From: Deinandra increscens subsp. villosa | Taxonomy: Eukaryota; Streptophyta; Magnoliopsida; Asterales; Asteraceae | Reading direction: 5' to 3' | DNA: 64,000 bases | NCBI GenBank assembly: GCA_039602395.1 | Contig: JBCNJP010000027.1 | Coordinates: forward strand, 40,144,986 to 40,208,985 | Part shown: in pieces, positions 1-10,363 of the stretch | Layout of the letters: each line of letters opens with the position of its first letter | Numbering within the stretch: position 1 is the first letter of the stretch | Program-made: the position numbers and the translations under genes | The notes under the pieces: generated by a model | Seen by the model: the letters and a program-made list of their open reading frames with translations, nothing else | Database searches by the model: none | Told to the model about the DNA's origin: nothing

Positions 1-10
1 GTTCAAACGA

Positions 11-572
11 GTAAATGATTCAAGCTATGATGAGAACACAAGGATTTTAGCGAGGAAAACTCCAGAATTCTTTGAGTTGCCTCTCGGAATCCTGGATAAA
101 AACCTCGGGTGCCGGCTGGAAAACCGCCACCAAGTCAATATTATTGATGGACAAGTAATTCGTTACAACGGGTTGGAGGATTGATCGATCAAGACTAAGT
201 GTTACAGAGTTTTTCTATCAGCTAGTGTGAGTATGAGAGCTTGTGTGTGTTCCTATTGATCGAGTCCTCAATTATATAACAAATAACTATCAACTAACTA
301 TCCGAGATTCTCGGGATCCTCTTTCCCCACTCCTCTTGACCGTTTGAGGAAGATACGACCCACTTCTCCTCGTGCCAGTTAGTTGTAGCTGAGTCTTCAG
401 GAATTGGTTAAGTCCCTTAACGTCCCTGAAAACGAATAAAACACATGGCAAAAATAAGGGTTAGTCGATAACAAAATTTCAGGATACCTGACTGGACGGG
501 ATTCCCAAATCGTAGTGAGATTCCTAGTATTGCGCAGCTTCTCTGTAAGCATCCTGAAATCGACCCCTAACA
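11..572 (-). repeat. 3' LTR of element A
   Basis: Matches 9801-10363 almost base for base. On the minus strand it starts TGTTAGGGGTCGATTTC, with the canonical TG. The outer edge lies at or just before the window start. Confidence 0.85.
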
Positions 573-723
573 ATTGCCCCCAAATCTCGGCTGCTTGTGG
601 ATAAGATTTACAACTGGCGAGATTCGCTCAACTTGAGAAACTTACGGCGTTATCACGGTAAATTCGGTTGGATGGGACGTTTTTTTCGGCGTCCGATTGA
701 TGGGATAGCCATCATCACTTCTT

Positions 724-733
724 CTTTAAATAC
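724..733 (+). promoter_or_regulatory. possible TATA box for the antisense gene
   Basis: CTTTAAATAC lies about 120 bp upstream of the ATG at 854 and is followed by a pyrimidine-rich leader with many TTCTTC runs. It is the only TATA-like site just upstream on this strand. Position and composition are the only support. Confidence 0.3.
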
Positions 734-853
734 AAGATTCCGAGATCATAATCTTACCATCTTCTCCAAAAAACCCTTTCGAGCTTCTTCACCGTCGCAG
801 GTCAGTTCTTCTTCTTCTCCTCCGGCACCTTTTCTTTTTCGTTTATTTCGACC

Positions 854-2562
854 ATGGCGAAGAAGAATACTCGTTCCGCCACTCCTTCTTCCTCGTTAGG
901 CATTGAGGATTTCGTTGATCAGGGGATTCTCCCCTCCAATGAAGAAGAAACCTGCAATTTTTCCGACAACGACATCCGTCAGTTGAACGAATCCGGTCTT
1001 TTTCCGGCGTCGGCCATCATTCGGCGTTTCGACTCCCGATTGAAAGCCGACTGCATGTCCAACACCTGGGTCTGTTTTCTCTATTACCCTTTTTTGCTTG
1101 GGATGTCCTACCCCTTTCCGGCCATCGTAAACGAGTTCTTCAAAATCACCGGCCTCTGTTACTCCCAAACAATGCCGATGGTGTGGAGGATTCTCTTTTC
1201 GCTTGATAATCTGAACAATTCCCGGAAGCTTGAGATGGGGATTCCTGAAGTTTGTGCTGCCTACAACCTGAGAACCCACGGGTTCAGTCGTTTTGTTCTT
1301 CAAGCCCGCTCTTCTTACTCCCAACTGATTCCTCGTGCGTCACACAATGACCATGATTGGAAAAGGAAATTCTTTTTTGTGAAGCGTGAATCCATTGTTG
1401 GGGGTGATTCATTGCCGATGAAATGGGTTTTGAAGGGTAGGAAACTGAATTAGGTTTTATATTTGATGTTTCTCTGAATTTTGCTAACGACATTTTGTTG
1501 TTTCTCGCAGCTCCCAAGTTTTCTGACCTTGTTGAAGTAACCGAAGAAGCTGTGGAGAGAACCGCTACCTTCCTGGAAATCCCACCTATTGACAGGACCT
1601 TCGCCATCGAGAGTGCCAACAGCGAACAAAGTTTCTCAATCGATCATTCAGAAGCCGTCATGTCTGGTAAGTTGTTGAGCTTCTCGAACATGTGTTTTGA
1701 ATTAGGCTTCCCAATCCTGACTGCTTTCTTTATTTCAAACTAACAGCTCCCAAGCCTGCAACTGGATTCTCCCTGGACGACCTGACTTCCTACCTGGAGA
1801 TGAAGGAAGAGAAGCCTGAGCCCCTGAGCAGTATCCGTCCTCCCACAACCAGGGCTAAAGCAGCTTCCTCCAGCAAGAAGAGGAAAGGTTCTGAGGGCAC
1901 TGTGTTCCTGGAGAGCTTTGATGGTTTGAGCCCCGTGGAGACTGGCAATAAGCTTCTAAGCCTGCACACAACGACAAAACTGGTAATTGTAAACATAGGA
2001 TTCCCATACCTTAGCGGCATCCGGAAAATGGCTGAGATTCCTAATTGCCCCCATTAATTCTCTTTTGCAGGGCATCGAGCAGCTTAGCACTGCATGCATT
2101 GAGGCTGAAACCAAGCTGGCCATGGTCCAGAAGAAGCTTGATGAGGCAAACAACACCATCAGGGTCCAGGGCGAGTTAGCCGAATGCAAAACCCGGGATT
2201 ACGAGCATAAGCTGAAAGAACAGAAGCTGAAGTTCCAGGTTGCTGCACAGGTGGAGGATGCTGTCTCCAAGCAATCAGCTGCTCGCAGCGTGCTCCAGGC
2301 AATGCTGAGGATGGCAGCGGAAGCTCAGGCTGATGGGTTTACTTGCTCGAAATGGACTGTGGATGCCTGGAAGCTATCCTTGGAGAAGCTGGAGAAGGCT
2401 GGGATCCCAACTGGTGGGGACAAGCTTCCCTTGGTCGAGGCTGCTGGCGTTGATGCGGGTGAGAAGGAGAAGTCTGCGGAGAAGGCAGACGAAGAAGATG
2501 CTGGCGGGAATCCGGAGGTTCCCGAGAAGGCGATGGGCGATGAGGATATTGCAACGGTCTGA
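854..2562 (+). CDS. four-exon antisense gene of element A (putative gypsy-type transposon / Transposase_28-like protein)
   Basis: Exons 854-1436, 1511-1666, 1747-1982 and 2071-2562 join in frame through GT..AG introns (phases 1, 1, 0) into 488 residues. The ATG context is GACCATGGCG. Exon 1 carries a domain with FLYYPFLLGMSYPFP, then EFFKITGLCYSQ and FFFVKRESI. This matches the plant family annotated as putative gypsy-type transposon (Transposase_28), known as extra proteins of Tat/Grande-like elements and encoded opposite to pol. Exons 2 and 3 are acidic and Ser/Pro-rich, with a basic SSKKRKGS patch that could be a nuclear localisation signal. Exon 4 is a Lys/Glu/Ala-rich predicted coiled coil with an acidic tail. 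Exons 2 and 3 both begin with the same Ala-Pro-Lys codons. Function is unknown. The frame is open through all four exons although the sense-strand pol is dead. Confidence 0.8.
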
Positions 2563-2688
2563 GCCCTCTTTTTTAGTCTGCAGTTTGTTTTGATGTATGT
2601 CTCTAAACAGTTTCCTTTTCTTGTCTTTGGCTGAAACAATGTTAGAACAAACAACAACAACAATATTTGGGGATCCTGGTGGAGGGAT

Positions 2689-2795
2689 CTTGCAGTTTGC
2701 AAGACGAAACCAGGGTTCCCAATAATCTTTTGACCTGTGAGCTTCCCAAGGGGAGGGATCCTGAGGTTTTCAGGACGAACTTTGGGAAGCTCAAA
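2689..2795. repeat. paired stem-loops downstream of the antisense gene
   Basis: Two short hairpins, CTTGCAGTTTGCAAG (2689-2703) and CCTGAGGTTTTCAGG (2760-2774), each sit between GGAGGGATC and GACGAA. An outer inverted repeat, GAGCTTCCCAA and TTGGGAAGCTC, encloses the second. They lie 130-230 bp after the antisense stop and could help form its RNA 3' end. Confidence 0.5.
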
Positions 2796-3306
2796 CCCCG
2801 CAATCATTAATAATATTATGCTATTTTGATTATTTTTGAGATATGTTTGTTATTTACTTTGTATAACCTCATAAGTTTGGAATTGGTGACAAAAGTTCGC
2901 CTAACTTAGTTATTAATTTGATGGCGAAGCTCAAAATCTCATAGGGTTAAGGCCAATCGATTAAATATACCATTCTACCCTTTAGAAAGTCATTCAGATA
3001 ATAATTTGTATAAAGTCGAGAATCCTATCAGAGAACCCTACCGGGATCCTGACAGGTTACCTTATAGAATTTCAGACCGTTGATTCCGGGATTCCGACGA
3101 GAATCCCATTTTCACCCAAACTTGTGATCTTGGGAAGAGCTTTCTTCATACTCTAACAGGAATTAGAAATCCTGGATACACTCCCTTCAGCGTTTGTCTT
3201 AACTGATTCTGGATCCTGAAACAATCATAAGAAGCTTCTTGGCCTCCGGCCGAAGCTTAAGCTTCCGAAAATACGTTAAGTTTAATAATAAGCCAGGAAT
3301 AGACCT

Positions 3307-3394
3307 GTGCATTTCTGGGGACAAGCCCGTGCAATTCTGGGGACAAGCCCGTGCAATTCTGGGGACAAGCCCGTGCAATTCTGGGGACAAGCCC
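3307..3394. repeat. 22-bp tandem repeat, four units
   Basis: The unit GTGCAATTCTGGGGACAAGCC plus a final C repeats four times without spacing; the first unit has one substitution. Tandem arrays between pol and the 3' LTR are known in Tat/Grande elements. Confidence 0.9.
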
Positions 3395-3868
3395 AAACGT
3401 ATGTGACATGAAAATGTCAAAACCTTAGATAACACGTCAGTGTTATAAACCTTGAGAATCCACCCAGCAGCCTCCAGTGACAAGATTGTCAGCCACCCCT
3501 GGAGTGGACTGGTCCGGCCACCTTTAGCGTACCGGGGGACAACGTGCGCCACTGGCGATTACCCAAACTTAGAAGAGGTGAAATCCTCTTAAACCTTAGA
3601 AGGTATGCAGGATACCTTAAACGGAGGAGAGGTGATCAGCCTCTAACTGGGGTTATACCCAAAATACTTAGGATTCTCAAAATCTGCAAAATACTCAATG
3701 CTTGGTGAGGGGTGGGTGTTAGCCTAGCTAACACCACTCCGATGCTTAAGTCAGTAATCTTATTATAGAAATAATAGAAATTTATTGAAATGGGATTAGT
3801 ATACGTACCTTAGATTATTTGCATAGCGAGGATCCTTGGGATTCTGCCTGAGTCTCTCGATGAGATTC

Positions 3869-6745
3869 TCACATAAAATACGCTCTAAGGTGGATGGCAT
3901 TCCAAGCTCTTGGCAGAGGTTCTCCTTCCATATTTACTAAACGGTATGCCCCCTTACCTTCTTCAGAATCTATAAGGTAAGGGCCTTCCCATTTGGGTGC
4001 CAACTTCCCGTCAGCAGGGTTAGTGGTATTCTGAAAAGCTTTCCTCAAAACCAAGTCACCTACTTGGAATCTTCTTAGCCTGGTGTTCTTGTTATAAGAT
4101 TTTGCTATCCGCTGCTGGTAAGAAGCCATTCGGATTTTGGCCATATCTCTGAGCTCCTCAATCGTTTCGAGATCCTGAAGGAGATTCTGACTATTGGTTT
4201 CAGAATCTTGGCAGTTAACTCTGGCTGTCGGGATTACCATTTCTGTAGGGATTACAGCTTCTGCCCCAAACACCAATGAGAACGGCGTCTGGCCCGTAGC
4301 ATTCTTGGGTATAGTTCTGTCTGCCCAAAGAACAAACGGCAGCTCCTCAGCCCATTTTCCTTTCTTGGAGCCCAACTTCTTCTTGAGATTGTTGATGATG
4401 ATTTTATTGCTAGATTCTGCTTGCCCATTAGCCTGAGGATGGACAGGTGTTGAAGTGATCATCTTGATGCCCCAGCTCTCACAAAAGCTTGTAGTCCTTT
4501 TACCTATAAACTGGGAGCCATTGTCACATATAATCTCTGCCGGAATCCCAAATCTGGTGAGGATGTTTCTTTTGATGAAGGATATCACTTCCTTTTCTCT
4601 TACTTGAACATAGGCTTCTGCTTCAATCCACTTGGAAAAGTAATCCGTCATGGCAAGCATAAATACCTTTCCTCCAGGAGCCTTTGGCAGCTTACCCACA
4701 ATATCCATGCCCCACTTCATGAATGGCCATAGGGATACTATAGGATACAGATGCTCAGCGGGTTGATGAAGGATATTACCATGCCTTTGACAAGCATCGC
4801 ATTTTTGTGAGAAGCTTGCTGCATCCTTCTTCATGGTTGGCCAATAATATCCGAATCTAAGAACCTTAGAGAACAATGCCCTGCCCCCGGTATGGTTTCC
4901 ACAATCTCCACTATGGATATCTTCAAGTACTTCGAGAGCTTCTGACTTTTCTAGACACCTTAAGTAGACACCTGCAAGAGATTTTCTATATAGGATGTTA
5001 TCAATAATAGTATAGGGTACTACCTTTATGCGAAAAGCTTTGGGGTTTTCACCCTTGGGAATCTCCCCATCTTTGAGATATTTCCGGATCGGATATGTCC
5101 AGGATTCCTGAGCATCTTCAGGATTCTCAGCATTTACTCCTACATTATTGTGAATAGCCTGAGCTTCCTGTTGAGCTAATGCTGGCGTCAAGACGTGAGT
5201 TATTGGGATCTTGACATCCTCGGGAATCCTGAGCGACGAGGCCAAGTTTGCTAAGGCATCAGCTTCTGCATTATCTTCTCTTGGTACCTGCGAAATGTTA
5301 AAATTTTTGAAAAATAGAGACAGTTTTTTAACAATTTCAAGATATTTGCTCAGATTCTCCCCTCTCACTGCATAAGAGCCATTAAATTGGTTAGTTAACA
5401 AGAGAGAATCAACAAACACTTGTATAGATAGAATTCCCATATCCCTAGCCAGCTGTAATCCAGCAATTAAAGCTTCATATTCGGCTTCATTGTTGGTAGC
5501 CTGGAATTCACAGGATATGGATAGAGGTATTATGTCCCCCTGTGGCAATTTTAGCAGGATTCCCAGCCCTGTTCCTCTGACGTTTAAGGAGCCGTCGGTG
5601 TAGAGGATCCAGTCTTCCTTGAGCTTCTCAAGTTGCTGGACTTCCTTTTCAACTTCCGGTTCAATGTCACTGCTGAAATCCGCCACAAAGTCAGCTAATG
5701 CTTGGGACTTGATCGCTATTCTTGGTTCATACTTGATGTCGTAGGCACTCAGCTTGACTGCCCACTTAGCCATTCTCCCTGACATTTCTGGCTTCCTGAG
5801 AACTGCCTTGATAGGATAGTTAGACATCACAATTATAGTATGTGTTTCAAAATAATGTCTAAGTTTAGTGGAAGCCATTATAAGAGATAAAATTAACTTT
5901 TCGAGATAAGAATACCTGGATTCTGCGTCTAGCAGAGTTTTACTTACATAATATACCGGATGCTGTTGACCTTGATGTTCTTTTACAAAGACTGCACTAA
6001 TCGAGCTTCCGGAAACAGAGAGATATAGATACAGCGGCTCCCCAACTTCTGGTTTCATTAACAACGGGGCTGCTGACAGGTAGTCTTTCAGGCACTTCAG
6101 AGCTTCTTCGTGCCTCTCAGTCCACTCGAATTTCTTATTTTTTCTCAGGATATCATAGAAATCCTTGCTTTTTTCTGAGGATCTTGAAATAAATCTGTTG
6201 AGTGCTGCAATCCTGCCTGTCAGTCTCTGCACCTCTTTCACGTTCGATGGGGATTTCAAATTCAAGATTGCTTTGATCTGCTCCGGGCTTGCCTCGATCC
6301 CTCTTTCGGTAACCATGTATCCTAAGAACTTTCCTGCTCGCACCCCAAAGTAGCATTTGGAGGGATTAAGCTTCATGTTATACTGATCAAGGATATCGAA
6401 GGCAGTCTGGAGGTCCTTGGCGTGATCCTCAGCCTTCTTGGATTTCACTACCATGTCATCTATGTAGACTTCCATCGTGTCCCCCAGCTGCTCTTTGAAC
6501 ATCAGATTGACGAGCCTCTGGTAGGTGGCACCTGCATTTCTTAATCCAAAGGGCATAGCAGTATAACAATAAATACCTGTTGGAGTCATAAATGCTGTGT
6601 GCTCCTGGTCACATGGTTCCATCTGAATTTGTTGGAATCCCGCTGAGGCATCCATGAAGGTGAGCATCTCATGGCCTGCCGTGGCATCTACCATTGCATC
6701 GATATGAGGGAGTGGAAAAGGATCCTTAGGACAGGCTTTGTTCAA
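3869..6745 (-). CDS. pol of element A: reverse transcriptase, RNase H, second RNase H, integrase
   Basis: A 958-codon open frame. In order: RT palm with the YIDDMVV catalytic motif (about residue 95), a first RNase H region (about 245-360), a second RNase H starting ILYTDGSLN with NNEAEYEALIAGL and VDSLLL (about 380-500), an integrase zinc domain (HSGDCGNH... CDACQRHG, about 635-680) and an integrase core with D, D and E in GMDIVG, CDNGSQF and QAESSNK. The C-terminal part has the GDLVLRK and WEGPYLI motifs usual after gypsy integrases. The ATG is internal to RT. The real polyprotein began further right and is separated by a frameshift in an A-run near 6780. The double RNase H is typical of Tat-lineage elements. 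No chromodomain. Confidence 0.9.
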   Translation of the reverse strand: MNKACPKDPFPLPHIDAMVDATAGHEMLTFMDASAGFQQIQMEPCDQEHTAFMTPTGIYCYTAMPFGLRNAGATYQRLVNLMFKEQLGDTMEVYIDDMVVKSKKAEDHAKDLQTAFDILDQYNMKLNPSKCYFGVRAGKFLGYMVTERGIEASPEQIKAILNLKSPSNVKEVQRLTGRIAALNRFISRSSEKSKDFYDILRKNKKFEWTERHEEALKCLKDYLSAAPLLMKPEVGEPLYLYLSVSGSSISAVFVKEHQGQQHPVYYVSKTLLDAESRYSYLEKLILSLIMASTKLRHYFETHTIIVMSNYPIKAVLRKPEMSGRMAKWAVKLSAYDIKYEPRIAIKSQALADFVADFSSDIEPEVEKEVQQLEKLKEDWILYTDGSLNVRGTGLGILLKLPQGDIIPLSISCEFQATNNEAEYEALIAGLQLARDMGILSIQVFVDSLLLTNQFNGSYAVRGENLSKYLEIVKKLSLFFKNFNISQVPREDNAEADALANLASSLRIPEDVKIPITHVLTPALAQQEAQAIHNNVGVNAENPEDAQESWTYPIRKYLKDGEIPKGENPKAFRIKVVPYTIIDNILYRKSLAGVYLRCLEKSEALEVLEDIHSGDCGNHTGGRALFSKVLRFGYYWPTMKKDAASFSQKCDACQRHGNILHQPAEHLYPIVSLWPFMKWGMDIVGKLPKAPGGKVFMLAMTDYFSKWIEAEAYVQVREKEVISFIKRNILTRFGIPAEIICDNGSQFIGKRTTSFCESWGIKMITSTPVHPQANGQAESSNKIIINNLKKKLGSKKGKWAEELPFVLWADRTIPKNATGQTPFSLVFGAEAVIPTEMVIPTARVNCQDSETNSQNLLQDLETIEELRDMAKIRMASYQQRIAKSYNKNTRLRRFQVGDLVLRKAFQNTTNPADGKLAPKWEGPYLIDSEEGKGAYRLVNMEGEPLPRAWNAIHLRAYFM

Positions 6746-7173
6746 GTCTGTGTAATCAACGCAGACTCTCCATTTTCCATTCTTTTTTCTGGACCACCAC
6801 CACGTTTGCTAGCCATCTAGGATACTTGACTTCTCTAATCATCTTTGTTTTGAGAAGCTTGTCAACTTCCTCCTGGATGATCATATTCTTCTCTGGAGCG
6901 AACTTCCTCCTTTTTTGCTGTATAGGCCTGAAAGAAGGATCTAAACCAAGTTTATGAGTAATTACATGTTTAGGGATACCTGTCATATCGAAGATGTTTC
7001 CAGGCGAAAGTTGAAGTTCTGGCTTTGAGAAGCTGGAATAATTCCTGCTCAACATTTGTTGGGATGCTTGTTCCCACGAGCACCTTGATCTCAGGATTCT
7101 CAGGGTCTAGAGGTACTTCTTTGATATCAAGCTCCCTGTTCTCCTGTGCTTCAGGTGCCTTTTTCTGTAATTG
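6746..7173 (-). pseudogene. N-terminal RT part of element A pol, frameshifted
   Basis: Two frames must be combined. From 7173 the frame reads through a linker ending TFAWKH; near 6990 it shifts to the frame with DMTGIPKHVITHKL and RRKFAPEKN, the RT finger region. An extra A in the A-run near 6780 then forces the shift into the main pol frame. A TAG at 7174-7176 separates it from the protease. At least three lesions therefore fall in about 400 bp, and no full polyprotein can be made. Confidence 0.75.
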
Positions 7174-7806
7174 CTATCCCTTCGTCACCTTAGTGGTGCT
7201 CTTCATTGAAGTAGAATAACAGTTCTTGGCTTCCTGCTGGTCACTTTCAATTCTTACAACTCCCCAGGGTGTAGGAAGCTTGATACATTGGTGATAGGTC
7301 GAAGGGACTGCCTTCATCTCGTGAATCCATGGCCTGCCAAGAATAATATTGCAACAAGAGAGAGAATCTATAACACAGAATTTTTGCATAGAGTTTACCC
7401 CCTCTATATATACTGGCAACCTGATATCCCAAACGGTGCTTTTAGTTTCACCGTTGAAGCCAACCAGAACTGAGGATCTCGGAACTATATCCGTTTCTGG
7501 GATCCCCATCTTTTTGAGCACATCAAGTTGAATTATGTTTACTGAGCTTCCATTATCAACCAGAATCCTGCGAACAAAATGGTTAGCAATATATAAAGTA
7601 ACCACAAGACTGTCATGATGAGGATCCTGAACATGAGAACGGTCGCTCTCATCAAAGGATATAAGCTTGTCCTGAGTTAGGGTGGACGTCCGGACAGGTC
7701 TGTCACCCTGTTCAGATTTGGATTCCTTAGCATGCTTCTTAGCTGAGGAATATGAAGTGCCGCAGATGTCTGAGCCTCCTGAGATGAAGTTTAATAATCT
7801 GAGCAT
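7174..7806 (-). pseudogene. retropepsin-like aspartic protease of element A
   Basis: About 200 residues with the catalytic ILVDNGSSVNII motif (the D-x-G-S triad region), later NIILGRPWIHE, the hydrophobic-Gly element of retropepsins. It would release gag and pol proteins from the polyprotein. Its first residues overlap the gag reading in another frame: one extra A near 7790 moved gag out of frame, so the apparent ATG is fortuitous. It ends in a TAG at 7174-7176, after which the same frame continues into the pol linker. Broken copy. Confidence 0.8.
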
Positions 7807-9727
7807 CCTGTGGTGGAGAAGCTGCTCTCTGGGGCACCTTGTCGGCTTCTTGAGTCTTGACCTTCTTTCTGCCTAACAACTCCTTAAGATGCCCCTTGCT
7901 GAGTAGATAGCTGATTTCCTTTCGGAGCACTATACGTTCATCAGTTAGGTGGCCAAAATCTTCATGGAAGGCACACCACTTGGTCTTGTCTTTCCAAGAT
8001 CCTTGCTTGGTATCCTTCATGGGCCATCTTGCTTTTTCACCTAGATCCTGCATAGCACACATTAAACCACCAATGTCAACGAAAAAACAGTATTCAGATA
8101 CCTTAGGATACTCCTCATCGTCATCGTCTTGGTCAACGGCATTGACTTTGTGATTTTCCGGTTTGGAATATGGACGAGATCTATATGGCTTCCCGGGGGA
8201 TTCCGCCTTCTTGCTGTTAGGGTCATATTTAGGAACCTCTAATCTTTGGTGGATCCTCTTGTCATCTTCCAAACGAATAAATCTCAAAGCTCTACTGCGT
8301 ACTTCATCAAGGTTCCTGCAAGGAGCCATGACAAGGTCATCATAAAAACGTGAATCTTTGGAGAGCCCCATCTTAAAGGCTTCCACGGCTGCAGCCATAT
8401 CCAGGTTAGGAATCTCAAGAGATTCTCGTCCGAATCTGGCAATGTAGTCTCTGAGAGGCTCATCTGGCTTCTGAATTATCCGGTACAGGTCACCTGTGAG
8501 CTTCTCAAAGGTCATGCTGCAAGAAAATTGATTGTTAAATAAGTTAACTAAATGAGAAAACGATGTAATAGTGTTAGGAGGAATGCTCAGTAGCCATTTC
8601 ATGGCTGGCCCTGTTAAGGTTGAACCAAAGCCTTTGCATAGACAGGCTTCTTTAATTCCTGCCGGAATGGGATTGATCTCCATACGTTCCCGGTAATGTG
8701 CCACGTGTTCTTCAGGATCTGTGGTTCCATCATAGAGCTTCATGCTTGGAGTTTGGAAACGCTTCGGAATCTCCACCTGAGATATTGGCCAGGCAAATCT
8801 GGAGATCTTGTGGCTTTTCAAAGGAACCTCAGGGATAGGTTTCAGGATCCCTGGAACATTTGATATCATTTCTTTCAACTTCTGGAGCTCCCTGGTGATA
8901 CTTGGATGAATACCTGCATCATAAGGAGCACCCTGGTTAGAAACAATAGGGATTGAATTGGACATGTTACCTGGGTCAGGAATCTGGACTGGAATCCCGG
9001 AACCATATCCATAGCCCGCTAGGAAGCTCGGCTCTGTGGTAGTTGCTGTTTGCATGGGGATGACGTCTCCGTCATACACTTCTGAGGAGCTGGTCTTAAA
9101 GATTCCTGCAGAAACAGGAGGGTTAGAGTATTGATATCCTTGAGGGTTCTGGCTTGGGTTTCCAACAGAAAAAGGATATCCTTGAGATGGCAAGGCCGAG
9201 GGTCCCAACAATGGTGGAATCCAAGGACTCTTGTAGCGTGACTGTGAGGATTCTGGTGGGACAGCTCCTGAGAATCCAGCAGTACTTCCCACATATCCAG
9301 CGGCCTGAGAAGTCATTATAGGGGCTGTAGTAAAGCCTGATGCTGATTTGTAATTGTAGCGAGACGGATCTGAGGATCCTGAAGCATTGAAATCAAGATG
9401 CCTAGGGAACAGAGGACTTTGTTCTTCCATGGGCTTCCTAGATTTCTTTAGATCTTCAATCTCCTTCATCACCGTTAAGTTGGTTTTTTCTTGCTGATCC
9501 ATTTGATTCTTTACCTGCTTAATCAAAGAAAACGGATCATTATTAGTAATAACAGGATCAACAGATGGAACCTGGGATCCTGTAAAGACAGGATAGTCAG
9601 TTTTTCTCGGCTGCTCGTCCACTTTCTTCTGACGGTCCATAGTCTTCTTCTGGCTTCCTGGAGCGGAAGGAAGAGGAGGAATGAAGGACGATGTAGAGGC
9701 CGAAACAGATTTCTGTGGGTTTGACAT
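7739..9727 (-). CDS. gag of element A
   Basis: A 662-codon frame; the capsid core is at about residues 325-500 (MKLYDGTTDPEEHVAHY, then MKWLLSIPPNTITSF and DYIARFGRESLEIP), as in Retrotrans_gag proteins. The N-terminal 300 residues are Pro/Ser/Gln/Tyr-rich and low complexity. Near the C-terminus CAFHEDFGHLTDER resembles the Cys-x2-His...Gly-His...Cys knuckle of this family, but the last Cys is Arg. The final 25 residues are out of frame because of a 1-nt insertion near 7790, so the real product would have continued into the protease. The ATG at 9727 sits about 75 bp from the 5' LTR. Confidence 0.85.
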   Translation of the reverse strand: MSNPQKSVSASTSSFIPPLPSAPGSQKKTMDRQKKVDEQPRKTDYPVFTGSQVPSVDPVITNNDPFSLIKQVKNQMDQQEKTNLTVMKEIEDLKKSRKPMEEQSPLFPRHLDFNASGSSDPSRYNYKSASGFTTAPIMTSQAAGYVGSTAGFSGAVPPESSQSRYKSPWIPPLLGPSALPSQGYPFSVGNPSQNPQGYQYSNPPVSAGIFKTSSSEVYDGDVIPMQTATTTEPSFLAGYGYGSGIPVQIPDPGNMSNSIPIVSNQGAPYDAGIHPSITRELQKLKEMISNVPGILKPIPEVPLKSHKISRFAWPISQVEIPKRFQTPSMKLYDGTTDPEEHVAHYRERMEINPIPAGIKEACLCKGFGSTLTGPAMKWLLSIPPNTITSFSHLVNLFNNQFSCSMTFEKLTGDLYRIIQKPDEPLRDYIARFGRESLEIPNLDMAAAVEAFKMGLSKDSRFYDDLVMAPCRNLDEVRSRALRFIRLEDDKRIHQRLEVPKYDPNSKKAESPGKPYRSRPYSKPENHKVNAVDQDDDDEEYPKVSEYCFFVDIGGLMCAMQDLGEKARWPMKDTKQGSWKDKTKWCAFHEDFGHLTDERIVLRKEISYLLSKGHLKELLGRKKVKTQEADKVPQRAASPPQDAQIIKLHLRRLRHLRHFIFLS

Positions 9728-9800
9728 CTTTGGGATTGGAGATCAAGCGAAAAGAATGAGATACGGGATTTCGATAAGATTAAGCACCACTTGCCCCACG

Positions 9801-10363
9801 GTAAATGATTCAAGCTATGATGAGAACACAAGGATTTTAGCGAGGAAAACTCCAGAATCCTTTGAGTTGCCTCTCGGAATCCTGGATAAAAACCTCGGGT
9901 GCCGGCTGGAAAACCGCCACCAAGTCAATATTATTGATGGACAAGTAATTCGTTACAACGGGTTGGAGGATTGATCGATCAAGACTAAGTGTTACAGAGT
10001 TTTTCTATCAGCTAGTCTGAGTATGAGAGCTTGTGTGTGTTCCTATTGATCGAGTCCTCAATTATATAACAAATAACTATCAACTAACTATCCGAGATTC
10101 TCGGGATCCTCTTTCCCCACTCCTCTTGACCGTTTGAGGAAGATACGACCCACTTCTCCTCGTGCCAAGTAGTTGTAGACCGAGTCTTCAGGAATTGGTT
10201 AAGTCCCTTAACGTCCCTGAAAACGAATAAAACACATGGCAAAAATAAGGGTTAGTCGATAACAAAATTTCAGGATACCTGACTGGACGGGATTCCCAAA
10301 TCGTAGTGAGATTCCTAGTATTGCGCAGCTTCTCTGTAAACATCCTGAAATCGACCCCTAACA
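9801..10363 (-). repeat. 5' LTR of element A
   Basis: About 99% identical to 11-572. It ends ...CCCCTAACA (minus-strand TGTTAGGGG), immediately followed by repeat D. I could not match the adjacent internal bases to a common tRNA primer site. Confidence 0.85.

Larger units (their letters stand above)
2565..3868. other. non-coding stretch between antisense gene and pol of element A
   Basis: Holds the antisense gene's 3' flank, paired hairpins (2689-2795), a 22-bp tandem repeat (3307-3394) and repeated GGATCC/GGATTCC-like words. No protein-coding signal on either strand. Confidence 0.6.
11..10363 (-). mobile_element. Tat-like Ty3/gypsy LTR retrotransposon with antisense gene (element A)
   Basis: Direct repeats of about 562 bp bound this element (11-572 and 9801-10363). 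Minus-strand order is 5' LTR (right), gag, protease, RT, RNase H, second RNase H, integrase, a 1.3-kb non-coding stretch, an opposite-strand gene, then the 3' LTR. RT before integrase is gypsy order, and the second (archaeal-type) RNase H marks the Tat lineage. I counted about six substitutions and one indel between the LTRs, so insertion is fairly recent, yet gag-pol already carries at least three frameshifts and one stop. A purine-rich tract (minus TTTGGGGGCAAT, 574-585) abuts the 3' LTR. I found no convincing target duplication. The outer LTR edge is uncertain by about 15 bp and may lie beyond the window start. Confidence 0.9.

Noticed and set aside
896..1619. Minus-strand frames opposite the antisense gene of element A
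   Set aside because: Shadow frames; the plus strand has domain, intron and phase evidence.
3307..3394. CRISPR-like regular repeat
   Set aside because: Units abut without spacers and the sequence is plant nuclear; it is a simple tandem repeat.
9801..9830. Target duplication of element A
   Set aside because: The five bases after the right LTR (TGTAT) do not match the bases left of the left LTR; the window start prevents a proper test.
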